Shown here piece by piece: positions 44,086-52,333 of a stretch of 64,000 bases of DNA. Every line of letters starts with the position of its first letter. Position 1 is the stretch's first letter. The notes below the pieces were generated by a model that did no database searches, was not told where the DNA came from, and worked only from the letters and a program-made list of their open reading frames with translations. The DNA comes from Streptococcus orisasini. GTDB taxonomy: Bacteria; Bacillota; Bacilli; Lactobacillales; Streptococcaceae. A program made the translations under genes and the position numbers. Where the stretch lies: contig NZ_BCLE01000017.1 of the NCBI RefSeq assembly GCF_001431045.1, positions 1 to 64,000 of the forward strand. The letters are read 5' to 3'.

Positions 44086-45279
44086 ATGGTATTTAGTGTA
44101 AGAACATTTAATAATATTAATCAAATCGGATTAAAAGAATTAGGCAATGGTTTCCAGATTGATGGTGATTTGAAAGACAATCCGGATGCCTATATTATTC
44201 GGAGTGAAAATCTTCATAAGGCTGATTTTCCTGAAAATTTAAAGGCCATTGCCCGTGCAGGTGCAGGAACCAATAATATTCCAATCGACGAGGCTACTGC
44301 CAAAGGGATTGTTGTCTTTAATACACCCGGTGCCAATGCCAATGCGGTTAAAGAAGCTGTCATTGCATCTATTTTGCTGGCAGCGCGTGATTATATCTCT
44401 GCTAACCGTTGGGTGAATACCTTGTCAGGAGATGATGTTCCTAAGCAGGTTGAAGCAGGGAAAAAGCAATTCGCCGGAACAGAAATTGCCGGAAAAACCT
44501 TGGGAGTTATCGGCCTTGGTGCCATCGGTGCCCGTATTGCTAACGATGCCCGTCGTCTGGGTATGAATGTACTGGGTTACGACCCTTATGTATCTATCGA
44601 GGCTGCTTGGAATATTTCCAGCCATGTCAAACGTGTCAATGATTTGAAAGAAATCTTTGAAAACTCAGATTACATTACTGTCCATGTTCCTTTGACAGAG
44701 GATACCAAGGATACCTTCAATGCAGACAGTTTTGGTCTGATGAAAAAAGGTACGGTTGTTATTAATTTTGCCCGCGGTGAATTGGTAGATAATGAAGCCC
44801 TGTTTGATGCGATTGAAACGGGTGTTGTCAGACACTACTTTACCGATTTTGGAAGCGAAGAATTACTCAATAAAGAAGGAATAACAGTCTTTCCGCATGT
44901 TGGCGGCTCTACCGCAGAAGCTGAGCTGAACTGTGCTATTATGGCCGGACAAACCATCCGTCGTTTCATGGAAACCGGTGAGATCACCAATTCGGTCAAC
45001 TTCCCTAACATGCACCAAGCCTTGACAGCGCCTTATCGGATTACCTTAATCAATAAAAATGTTCCTAACATTGTAGCGCGCCTGTCAACTGCCGTTTCTG
45101 ATTTGGATATTAATATTGATAATATTCTGAATCGCTCAAGAGGAGAATATGCTTATACGATTCTTGACCTTGATGAAACGGATAAAGGAAAAATTGATGA
45201 GCTGGTGGCTAATTTTGAAGCCAGCGACAACATTGTCCGCGTCCGCCTGATTAAGGGAAAGATCAAGTCGTCCAAATAA
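44086..45279 (+). CDS. serA: D-3-phosphoglycerate dehydrogenase
   Basis: A 397-residue NAD-dependent enzyme for the first step of serine synthesis. The NAD-binding loop is GKTLGVIGLGAIGARIAN near residues 134-151. Catalytic residues fall in NFARGELVDNEAL and in the HVGGSTAEAE segment. A C-terminal ACT domain (about 320-395) can mediate serine feedback. It is the shorter form without the extra intervening domain of long PGDHs. The ribosome binding site before ATG 44086 is weak. A terminator follows. Confidence 0.95.
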   Translation: MVFSVRTFNNINQIGLKELGNGFQIDGDLKDNPDAYIIRSENLHKADFPENLKAIARAGAGTNNIPIDEATAKGIVVFNTPGANANAVKEAVIASILLAARDYISANRWVNTLSGDDVPKQVEAGKKQFAGTEIAGKTLGVIGLGAIGARIANDARRLGMNVLGYDPYVSIEAAWNISSHVKRVNDLKEIFENSDYITVHVPLTEDTKDTFNADSFGLMKKGTVVINFARGELVDNEALFDAIETGVVRHYFTDFGSEELLNKEGITVFPHVGGSTAEAELNCAIMAGQTIRRFMETGEITNSVNFPNMHQALTAPYRITLINKNVPNIVARLSTAVSDLDINIDNILNRSRGEYAYTILDLDETDKGKIDELVANFEASDNIVRVRLIKGKIKSSK

Positions 45280-45292
45280 TCGGCTGAAAATG

Positions 45293-45335
45293 AGGGTGAT
45301 GATTAGCTCGATTATGGGCTAACATCACCTTTTTC
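45293..45335 (+). terminator. Intrinsic terminator after serA
   Basis: agggtgatg...ttagctc pairs with gggctaa-catcacct through small mismatches, followed by ttttt. Confidence 0.8.
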
Positions 45336-45423
45336 TATAACTGTTTGACCTCGGATAAAAGCAGTAAAGTTATTATTTGCTGTTTCACTGAACGTTTTCG
45401 TTAAAACTAAAAGGAGGCTGTTC

Positions 45424-45939
45424 ATGACCCTATACAAGCAAATCTATCACTCTCCTTTGGGAGATTTATCATTGGCTGCTGATGAGTGGGGGCTTATTGG
45501 GGTCTGGTTTGTTGGTCAAAAATATTTTGAACGGGGAATAAGCAGTCAAGTGTTTTTGGAAGCTGCCAACCCTGTTTTAAGTCAAGCAAAGCAGTGGCTG
45601 GATGCCTATTTTGCCGGAGAAAAAACTGAGCAAGATAAGCTTGTGCTGTTTCCTCAGGGAACCCCTTTTCAAAAGCAGGTTTGGCAGACATTGCTGGAAA
45701 TTCCTTTGGGTCAAACGCAGACTTATGGCGAAATTGCTAAGAAGATAAACTGCCCTTCTGCCCAAGCAGTCGGTGGAGCTGTCGGCCGCAATCCTTTAAG
45801 TATTATTGTTCCCTGCCACCGGGTTTTAGGCTCTAAAGGTCAGCTAACAGGTTATGCTGGCGGTATAGACAAAAAAATCTGGCTCTTGCAGCATGAAGGT
45901 GTTAAGCTTGACAAGCAGCCCTTCTTCTCGTTAAGATAA
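45424..45939 (+). CDS. ogt: Methylated-DNA-protein-cysteine methyltransferase
   Basis: A 171-residue suicide DNA-repair protein that removes O6-alkyl groups from guanine. The acceptor cysteine is in IIVPCHRVLG, and GTPFQKQVWQTLLEIPLGQT is the helix-turn-helix DNA-binding region with the arginine-finger region after it (AVGGAVGRNPL). The form is Ogt-like, without an Ada regulatory domain. The ribosome binding site is aaaggaggc. Spx-like and endonuclease III genes follow at short spacing, making a small DNA-repair and stress group. Confidence 0.95.
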   Translation: MTLYKQIYHSPLGDLSLAADEWGLIGVWFVGQKYFERGISSQVFLEAANPVLSQAKQWLDAYFAGEKTEQDKLVLFPQGTPFQKQVWQTLLEIPLGQTQTYGEIAKKINCPSAQAVGGAVGRNPLSIIVPCHRVLGSKGQLTGYAGGIDKKIWLLQHEGVKLDKQPFFSLR

Positions 45940-45956
45940 AAAAGAAAGGAGAAATA

Positions 45957-46310
45957 ATGCTTGTATTTTATGAATACCCTAAATGCAGTACTTGCCGCAA
46001 AGCCAAGGCAGAGCTGGATCAGTTGGGGCTTGAATATCAGTCAATTGATATAAAAAAGAATCCGCCGCAGGCAGATCTTATCAAAGAGTTAATAACAGCC
46101 AGCGGACTGGAGCTGAAAAAATTTTTCAACACTTCCGGTCAGTCCTACCGTGCGCTGGGTTTAAAGGATAAAATAGATCAGCTCAGTCTTGATGAAGCTG
46201 CTGATTTATTGGCTGGTGACGGTATGCTGATAAAGCGTCCGCTTCTAATAAAAGACGGTAAACTTTTACAAGTTGGCTATCGAACCAATTATGCAAATCT
46301 CAGCTTTTAA
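45957..46310 (+). CDS. ArsC/Spx-family thioredoxin-fold protein
   Basis: A 117-residue protein of the ArsC/Spx/YffB group. The N-terminal CSTCRKAKAEL carries a CXXC motif at about residues 11-14 and KRPLLIKDGK is the C-terminal family motif. The CXXC and RKAK sequence is closer to YffB/arsenate-reductase-like proteins than to the Spx regulator with its RNA polymerase-binding surface, but I cannot separate the functions with certainty. The ribosome binding site is aaaggagaa, 18 bases after ogt. Confidence 0.85.
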   Translation: MLVFYEYPKCSTCRKAKAELDQLGLEYQSIDIKKNPPQADLIKELITASGLELKKFFNTSGQSYRALGLKDKIDQLSLDEAADLLAGDGMLIKRPLLIKDGKLLQVGYRTNYANLSF

Positions 46311-46342
46311 AAGCCGAGATTTTTTCTTTCCCTCACCTTTCA

Positions 46343-46351
46343 TGCTATAAT
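46343..46351 (+). promoter_or_regulatory. Extended -10 promoter of nth
   Basis: TG-C-TATAAT, directly followed by the ribosome binding site aaaaggaggag. Confidence 0.7.
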
Positions 46352-46373
46352 GAAAAGGAGGAGTAGAATTTGT

Positions 46374-47003
46374 ATGGTTTTATCAAAAAAACGAGCTCGC
46401 AAGGTTTTAGAAGAAATTATTGCCCTTTATCCCGATGCCAAGCCCAGCTTGAATTTTAAAAATCATTTTGAACTGCTGATTGCCGTTATTTTGTCTGCCC
46501 AAACTACGGATGCCGCAGTCAATAAGGTAACACCAGCTTTGTTTGCAGCCTATCCAAAGCCTAAGGATTTGGCCGAAGCGGATTTAAAAGATATTGAGTC
46601 CTACATTTCAAAAATCGGCCTCTACCGCAATAAGGCAAAGTTTTTAAAAGAATGCTCGCAGCAGTTAATGGACAGATATGAAGGAGAAGTACCTCATACG
46701 AGAAAAGAGCTGGAAAGTCTATCAGGTGTTGGCAGAAAAACGGCGAATGTTGTTATGAGTGTGGGCTTTGGTTACCCTGCTTTTGCCGTTGATACTCACG
46801 TCAGTCGTATTTGCAAGCATCACGATATTGTTAAAAAATCAGCGACGCCTTTGGAAGTGGAAAAACGTGTTACTGATGTTTTGCCGCCAGAACTCTGGCT
46901 GCCTGCCCATCAGGCCATGATTTATTTTGGCCGAGAAATTTGTCATCCCAAAAATCCAGAGTGTCATCATTATCCTCAGCTTTACGATTTTTCAGATTGT
47001 TAG
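46374..47003 (+). CDS. nth: Endonuclease III-type DNA glycosylase/AP lyase
   Basis: A 209-residue base-excision-repair enzyme for oxidised pyrimidines. The helix-hairpin-helix motif and catalytic lysine are in LSGVGRKTANVV near residues 113-124, and the aspartate in AFAVDTHVSR. The C-terminal iron-sulfur loop looks degenerate: CX6C is present, but the third cysteine of the usual CX6CX2CX5C pattern is a tyrosine (CHHY). ATG 46374 is ten bases after a strong ribosome binding site. The gene ends at a terminator shared with exoA. Confidence 0.93.
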   Translation: MVLSKKRARKVLEEIIALYPDAKPSLNFKNHFELLIAVILSAQTTDAAVNKVTPALFAAYPKPKDLAEADLKDIESYISKIGLYRNKAKFLKECSQQLMDRYEGEVPHTRKELESLSGVGRKTANVVMSVGFGYPAFAVDTHVSRICKHHDIVKKSATPLEVEKRVTDVLPPELWLPAHQAMIYFGREICHPKNPECHHYPQLYDFSDC

Positions 47004-47012
47004 TATACCATA

Positions 47013-47061
47013 AAAAAGATTGAAGCAAACCGCTAATATGCAGGTCTGCTTCAATCTTTTT
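47013..47061. terminator. Bidirectional intrinsic terminator between nth and exoA
   Basis: aaaaagattgaagca pairs with tgcttcaatcttttt (15-bp perfect stem) and each arm gives a T-run on its own strand. Confidence 0.93.
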
Positions 47062-47091
47062 GCTTTTAGATTAGTAGATGCGGTGAGGTTG

Positions 47092-47919
47092 TCATAAATC
47101 AATCTCTATCATAATCGGTGTGTGATCCTGCCGCGTTCCGGAGTCGATCATTTCTGACTTAAGAACTTTATCGGCAATGCGATTGCTGGTCAGCCAATAA
47201 TCGATTCTCCAGCCTGAATTGTTGATTTTGCTGGTTTTGCTGCGTTGAGCCCACCATGAGTAAACATCAGGAATATCACCATGTATATAACGGAAGGTAT
47301 CTGTAAAACCTTTGGCTAATAAGTTGGTGAATCCGGCACGTTCTTCATCTGTGAAACCTGGAGAGCGGCGGTTGCTGGCTGGATGAGCTAGGTCAATTTC
47401 CTGATGGGCGACGTTGTAGTCTCCTGCTGCTAAAACAGGCTTTTGCTTATCTAATTTTGCCAGATAAGCAGCATATTTTTCATCCCAAATTTGCCGTTCT
47501 TCTAAACGTCTGAGACCGTCCCCAGCATTTGGAGTATAGACCTGAGTCACAAAAAAGCTGTCAAATTCAAGTGTAATAATTCTTCCTTCAGCATCCATAG
47601 TTGTTGGAGCGCCAATTTCTGGGTAAGTGATAGTAGGCTTGAGTGCTGACTTATAGATAAACATGGTACCAGCATAGCCTTTTCGTGCAGGTTCTACAGA
47701 GGAGCGCCAGACAATATCGTAATCAGTAAAGTAGTTTTTAAGAATTTCTAAATGTTTTTTGGTTGGTCCTTTAGCAGATAGTTTGGTTTCTTGAATGGCA
47801 ATAATGTCAGGCTTTTTTTCGACCAAGGTATCAATAACAGCACGTGAGAGCAAAGCTCGAGCCGAATCGCTGGTGAGAGCGGCATTAAGAGAGTCAATAT
47901 TCCAGGAAATGAGTTTCAT
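47092..47919 (-). CDS. exoA: Exodeoxyribonuclease III / AP endonuclease
   Basis: A 275-residue Mg-dependent nuclease of the EEP fold. MKLISWNIDSLNAAL at the start, IIAIQETKLS (catalytic glutamate), VYTPNAG, AAGDYNVAH and the C-terminal RQDHTPIMIEI are all hallmark motifs. It cleaves AP sites and resects 3' ends in base-excision repair. ATG 47919 yields the standard start; the 17 extra upstream codons lack family similarity. It converges on nth across a shared terminator. Confidence 0.96.
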   Translation of the reverse strand: MKLISWNIDSLNAALTSDSARALLSRAVIDTLVEKKPDIIAIQETKLSAKGPTKKHLEILKNYFTDYDIVWRSSVEPARKGYAGTMFIYKSALKPTITYPEIGAPTTMDAEGRIITLEFDSFFVTQVYTPNAGDGLRRLEERQIWDEKYAAYLAKLDKQKPVLAAGDYNVAHQEIDLAHPASNRRSPGFTDEERAGFTNLLAKGFTDTFRYIHGDIPDVYSWWAQRSKTSKINNSGWRIDYWLTSNRIADKVLKSEMIDSGTRQDHTPIMIEIDL

Positions 47920-48279
47920 AAGTAAAATACCAAGAAGAACACGTTGGCAGTTTGAACAACTGCAGAGCAAATGAGCGAAGTAAGCATGACTTTTTCTGTC
48001 AGGCCTTAAGGTGTTTACTTAAGACAAAGTGTTTTTCGCTTGTGTTCCATCTTTCTAGTTTATTTTTTATTATTGTATCAAAAAATAAGATTTGGAGCGA
48101 CTGAAACAGTTTGAGATGATTTGTTAGCGTTTCGTCAAATCTTAATGTCAGCGAACTATCTTTCAAAACAGCTCAAAGGTTCAGTAGGGCACAAATACTG
48201 ATCTGATACGTAAAGCTGAGCAAAGCTATAAAAATCAGAAAAGACAAAAAGCATTCTTCCAGAAGAAGCTCTGCGAGAC
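47920..48279. other. Intergenic region, no gene identified
   Basis: A 360-base gap between two minus-strand genes. I see no ORF with a credible start and no hairpin followed by T-run. The exoA promoter should be near 47920-48070, but no clear pair of boxes was found. The rest gives no match to the dispersed repeats in the window. Confidence 0.5.
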
Positions 48280-48921
48280 TTAGTTTTTGCCTATCCCAAG
48301 AGCGTCCATTTTTTGCTGAATCATGCGATAGACAGTTTCCCAATCCTTGGGTTTATTGATGTCAAAATTGTCTGTCTGAATCCTCATTTTAGGACTGTAA
48401 TTATAGTTTTCATACCAGTCTTTGTAATTACGATGCAACAGTTGGTAGTAGTCCATGAGACCATTTTCTTTTGTTGGCTGTTCAAAAGAACGGCCGCGTT
48501 TTTTGATGTTGTTTATGATATGATCAAAACTGCCATCTAGATAGATTAAAAGATCCGGAGCTTTCTTAGGCAGTCCCTTGATTTCCTCCATCATATTGTC
48601 CAAGAGGTCTAAATAAATCTGATATTCCTGCTGGCTGATACTTCCTTGTAAGGTATTGATGTAAGTAAACAGTGCATCTTCATAGATAGAGCGATCCAAA
48701 ACATTGTTATCCTGATGATAGGCACTCTTGATGGATTTAAACCGTTTGTTGAGAAAATAAATCTGTAAAGCAAAGCCGTATTTTTCAGGATCTTCATAAT
48801 ACTTATCCAAAATAGGATTGTTGTCAACAGGTTCAAAGAAGGCCTGTGTCCCCAGGCTTTCTGCGATACGGGATGTATAAGTTGTTTTTCCGACGCCAAT
48901 CATCCCAGCTAGTATAATCAC
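48280..48921 (-). CDS. Deoxynucleoside kinase (dGK/dCK/dAK family)
   Basis: A 213-residue P-loop kinase of the deoxynucleoside kinase family. The P-loop GMIGVGKTT is at residues 6-14, FFEPVDNNPILDKYYEDPEKY matches the conserved substrate-site region, and DRSIYEDALF is the catalytic DRS motif. The LID arginines lie in KKRGRSFEQ. It phosphorylates purine or pyrimidine deoxynucleosides in salvage; specificity is not readable. Start ATG 48921 follows tcggaggtgc on the minus strand. Confidence 0.92.
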   Translation of the reverse strand: MIILAGMIGVGKTTYTSRIAESLGTQAFFEPVDNNPILDKYYEDPEKYGFALQIYFLNKRFKSIKSAYHQDNNVLDRSIYEDALFTYINTLQGSISQQEYQIYLDLLDNMMEEIKGLPKKAPDLLIYLDGSFDHIINNIKKRGRSFEQPTKENGLMDYYQLLHRNYKDWYENYNYSPKMRIQTDNFDINKPKDWETVYRMIQQKMDALGIGKN

Positions 48922-49174
48922 GATTGTAAAGCACCTCCGAGTCAGTAAGACAATATTTTAATTAGGTATTTGCACAATATATAGCGCAGCATTTAATATA
49001 ATAACACTAGATATTGTATTTAATCAAGTCTTGAATTCGCTTAGATTTGTAATATAGAAAAATGGTAGGTTTTAATTGAACAGTACATTTTTAATTTGAT
49101 CATCCTCTTGATTTTTCTTTCAAAAAGTCATAAAATCTATTTGGAAATTTTTCTAAATAGAAAGGGCTGATGAA

Positions 49175-49456
49175 ATGGGCTTTGCTGAAACATTTAAAGC
49201 TTTATCCAACCCTGTCCGCCGTGATATCTTGGATTTATTAAAGAATGGCCATTTGTCAGCTGGAGAAATTGCAGCACACTTTGAGGTGACTGGGGCGACA
49301 GTTTCGCATCATCTGACTGTTCTTAAAAAGGCAGATCTTATTTTTGAAACAAAGAAAAAGAATTTTATTTACTATGGCCTTAATACTTCTGTTTTAGAAG
49401 ATATTCTGGCTTGGCTGGTAGATTTGAAAGAAGGGTCATCTCATGAAAATACGTAA
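49175..49456 (+). CDS. sdpR: ArsR-family autorepressor (SdpR-like)
   Basis: A 93-residue winged-helix regulator. ALSNPVRRDILDLLKNGHLS is the start typical of SdpR-type ArsR proteins, and GEIAAHFEVTGATVSHHLTV (residues about 30-49) is the recognition helix. No metal-binding cysteine motif is present, unlike metal-responsive ArsR members. In Bacillus, SdpR represses sdpRI until SdpI and the SDP toxin relieve it. It overlaps the SdpI-like gene by 14 bases. Confidence 0.9.
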   Translation: MGFAETFKALSNPVRRDILDLLKNGHLSAGEIAAHFEVTGATVSHHLTVLKKADLIFETKKKNFIYYGLNTSVLEDILAWLVDLKEGSSHENT

Positions 49457-50069
49457 AAAATTATTATTGATCACAGCTATTATTATTTTGCTGCCAATTC
49501 TGGTCGGCAGCCTGCTTTGGTCAGATTTACCGGATAAACTGCCAACCCATTTTAATCTATTTGGCAAGGCAAATGGATATAGCAGTAAAGCAGAAGCAGT
49601 GTACTTTCTGCCGCTTTTAATGCTGGCCGTGCATCTTGTTACAATTGTGCTGGTTTCTCTTGATTCAAAATCGCAAAATATTAATTCCAAGGTTAAGGTT
49701 TTGGTTTATTGGATTATTCCGATTATTTCTTGTTTTACGATGACTGCTATTTATGCTTTAAGTTTGGGTTATACTGATAGTTATCAGACCATATTCAGCC
49801 TACTTTTAGGAATTCTTTTAATAGCTATCGGTAATTATTTGCCTAAAGTTAGACAAAATTATACAGTTGGCATTAGACTTCCTTGGACTTTGAATGATGA
49901 GGAAAATTGGAATAAAACGCATCGGCTTACCGGCAGGCTTTGGGTAATTGGAGGATTTATTGTCCTCATAAATGGTCTATTGAAATTTTCTTTTGTAATT
50001 GTGTTGATTGCAGCACTGCTTATTTTAACGGCTGTACCAATCGCCTACTCTTACTGGCTGAGTAAATAA
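49443..50069 (+). CDS. sdpI: SdpI-family membrane protein (immunity-like)
   Basis: A 208-residue membrane protein with about six helices. The N-terminal DUF1648 segment is clear (DLPDKLPTHFNLFGKANGYS), and the SdpI family region is in QNYTVGIRLPWTLNDEENW with RTHRLTG-like sequence after it. In Bacillus, SdpI protects cells from the SDP toxin and signals to SdpR. No sdpABC toxin genes are nearby here, so it may act in cross-immunity or another membrane role. Expression is coupled with sdpR. Confidence 0.88.
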   Translation: MKIRKKLLLITAIIILLPILVGSLLWSDLPDKLPTHFNLFGKANGYSSKAEAVYFLPLLMLAVHLVTIVLVSLDSKSQNINSKVKVLVYWIIPIISCFTMTAIYALSLGYTDSYQTIFSLLLGILLIAIGNYLPKVRQNYTVGIRLPWTLNDEENWNKTHRLTGRLWVIGGFIVLINGLLKFSFVIVLIAALLILTAVPIAYSYWLSK

Positions 50070-50217
50070 GGACTGCTGTAAAAAATCAACTGTGTTGTCC
50101 ATTAAGTTGGCTGCTGGCGGTAAGTTTAAAGTATCACTTGATAAATTGAAAAATCTGCTGAAGTGTTCTGTAAATTATGATAAAATAAAATTATAAATTA
50201 CAATTTAGGAGCTTAAG

Positions 50218-51051
50218 ATGGATCAGAATGAATGGTTACAGCAATTTCAGGCAGTAAATGGACGTAAGCCCAGTAAAAAAGAAGTTCGGGCTGCCCTTAA
50301 GAGAGGAGAATTTATGGAGTCCTATCAAAAATCTAAGAAAAAAAGGAAAACATCGACAATTGTTATTATCAGTGTAGTATCTGTTATTGCTGTTCTGCTG
50401 GCGATAGCTGCTGGTGTTACAGGTTATTATTACTACACTGGAAATGTAGACGGTGTTTGGGAAAGAGAATCTTCATTTTTTTACAGCTCAAAGAAGCATA
50501 AATGGATCGATTTGGATGAACAAAGTAAAAGATACAAGATGGATTACTACAACTTTTTGAACATTGAAAAGGGATCCGTAAAAACTTATGCTTATTATAA
50601 ATTAAGGGCTTACGATGAATTAGGAATTTCTGGAAACTATAACTATATTGGAAGTGTCAGCACTGCCTATACAGGTCATATTAGGCCTATGCATCAGGTA
50701 AATATCTGGAAGAGAGAGTTTGAGCTTTCTATTTCTCAAAAGGAATTTTTAACAGATATGAACCGCTATATCAATAAAACTGTTAAAAATAGATACTCTT
50801 CCGACAACGATCTTCAAGAATTGAAAGAGTCTTACAAAAAAGATTTTCAAAATCAGAAAAAGGAAAGAGTTTCCTATCAGAAGAAGGGCAATCGTTTGAT
50901 TGTTAAGGGCTATAATAAAAAAGGTAAATTAACAAATAAAGCAGTCTACGCCAAACGTACCGGCAAAGCTGCTACCAAGCTGTATAAAAATTATAAAGAA
51001 GCTGAAGTTAAAGAGCGCAAAGCTTTGGAAAAATTAGACTCTGAATATTAA
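50218..51051 (+). CDS. Single-pass membrane protein, unknown function
   Basis: A 277-residue protein. Residues 1-25 hold a motif (EWLQQFQAVNGRKPSKKE) that I recall as recurrent at the start of several streptococcal surface-associated proteins. A basic stretch (KSKKKRKT) precedes a single membrane helix (about 43-68), so most of the protein (about 69-277) should be outside the cell. The outer part is rich in lysine, tyrosine and coiled-coil-like segments (LQELKESYKKDFQNQKKE). The function is unknown. It has its own extended -10 (TGA-TAAAAT near 50178). Confidence 0.65.
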   Translation: MDQNEWLQQFQAVNGRKPSKKEVRAALKRGEFMESYQKSKKKRKTSTIVIISVVSVIAVLLAIAAGVTGYYYYTGNVDGVWERESSFFYSSKKHKWIDLDEQSKRYKMDYYNFLNIEKGSVKTYAYYKLRAYDELGISGNYNYIGSVSTAYTGHIRPMHQVNIWKREFELSISQKEFLTDMNRYINKTVKNRYSSDNDLQELKESYKKDFQNQKKERVSYQKKGNRLIVKGYNKKGKLTNKAVYAKRTGKAATKLYKNYKEAEVKERKALEKLDSEY

Positions 51052-51172
51052 GACAGTCAGGTCAATCGCTAAGAATAAAACCCACAGTCATTTTTGCTGC
51101 GGGTTCTATTTCACTTGTCTTGTTTAAGTCCTTATTGATATACTGGGATAATATCGTAAGAAAGAGGTAAAC

Positions 51173-52210
51173 ATGTCCTTTCTCACAACCATCATTGATG
51201 ATTATTTAGCAGAGTCTGATGTCTCTCTGGCTTATTTTGATAAGGAAGGAAATGTTCATGGTATAACACATGGGGATCAGACTTCCTACCCGTCCTATGA
51301 AGATTATTATCTAGCCATGGGAGCCTTTATTAGTAAGGAAGTGCAGAGCAAGTACACAAAGAAACTGAGATTTTGGGCTTTCTGGGAGGCTATACAAGGA
51401 CCTGCAATTCTGCTTTCTCTTTTGATTGGTGTTATTTCCATGATACTTGCTTTCATCACAAAAGGAGAAGGTTGGCCAGAAGGGATTGTTACCATTGCTA
51501 TTATTTTGGGGATGGGACCGCTATTGGGCTATCTGTCTTATAATTGGCTTTTCAAAACTTGGGCAACAACGATGTTTGAAAATGCCTATAACAGAGAGTT
51601 AGCTAAGAAAAAGTCAGCGGTAGCCATTCAAAAAGTCAAGCGAGAGAAAAATTGGGTATTTATCGTTACTGTTACTGGTCTTCTAGCTTTAGGCTTTTTT
51701 GATAGTTGGATTAACGTAGTGGGAATCTTGGCATTTGCCTTGCTTTCCATGTTATTTGGCATGATGGAGGGAATATTATTGATTGGATTAGAGAAACTAT
51801 TTGCACCACTTTTTGCAAAAAAGAAAAAGTCAGTACAAAAAGAACAAATCGAACTCTCTCCAGAGCTTCTTAAGCAGGTTAAGAAGCGTTTTAAGGTCAT
51901 CTATCAGGATTTTCAGATAGGAAAATATGCGGCTGCTTTTGAGCGTTTTGACGCTTGTCAGAAAAGTTGGGAAGACTTTAATCAAGAAGTTCAGGATTTC
52001 CTCAGCGACCAAAATCTTACTGCCTTTCATCTAACTCCTTTTGAAGAAACGGAAATTTCGATTTTAGAGGTGACTACCAGTGATTTTGAAGCTGATTTAT
52101 TTCTTTATGATACTGAGGCAAAAGAGTTTCCTGAATTTTATCTCATTTGCAAAGTTAGCTACCAAGATGAGATCTTAAAAACGATAGAACTAGTTGAATT
52201 GGGATACTAA
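51173..52210 (+). CDS. Multi-pass membrane protein with soluble C-terminus, unknown function
   Basis: A 345-residue protein. A soluble N-terminal part (about 1-60) is followed by about four to five membrane helices (about 64-90, 100-125, 160-185, 185-215) and a cytoplasmic C-terminal domain (about 220-345) rich in charged residues. I recognise no family. A ribosome binding site (agaaagagg) precedes ATG 51173. The gene is monocistronic, with a strong terminator after it. Confidence 0.6.
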   Translation: MSFLTTIIDDYLAESDVSLAYFDKEGNVHGITHGDQTSYPSYEDYYLAMGAFISKEVQSKYTKKLRFWAFWEAIQGPAILLSLLIGVISMILAFITKGEGWPEGIVTIAIILGMGPLLGYLSYNWLFKTWATTMFENAYNRELAKKKSAVAIQKVKREKNWVFIVTVTGLLALGFFDSWINVVGILAFALLSMLFGMMEGILLIGLEKLFAPLFAKKKKSVQKEQIELSPELLKQVKKRFKVIYQDFQIGKYAAAFERFDACQKSWEDFNQEVQDFLSDQNLTAFHLTPFEETEISILEVTTSDFEADLFLYDTEAKEFPEFYLICKVSYQDEILKTIELVELGY

Positions 52211-52241
52211 ATAACAGTTCATCGTCCAAAATACTTTGACA

Positions 52242-52267
52242 GACCGAGAATCTCGGTCCTTTTTTCT
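52242..52267 (+). terminator. Intrinsic terminator before metG
   Basis: gaccgaga pairs with tctcggtc with a one-to-three-base loop, followed by ctttttttc. Confidence 0.9.
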
Positions 52268-52279
52268 TGCTCTAAATCG

Positions 52280-52288
52280 TGGTATAAT
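52280..52288 (+). promoter_or_regulatory. Extended -10 promoter of metG
   Basis: TG-G-TATAAT, 46 bases before the metG ATG. Confidence 0.65.
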
Positions 52289-52333
52289 AAATTGTTACTA
52301 TAAACGCGTCTCATTTGCGCGAAAGGAGTCATA

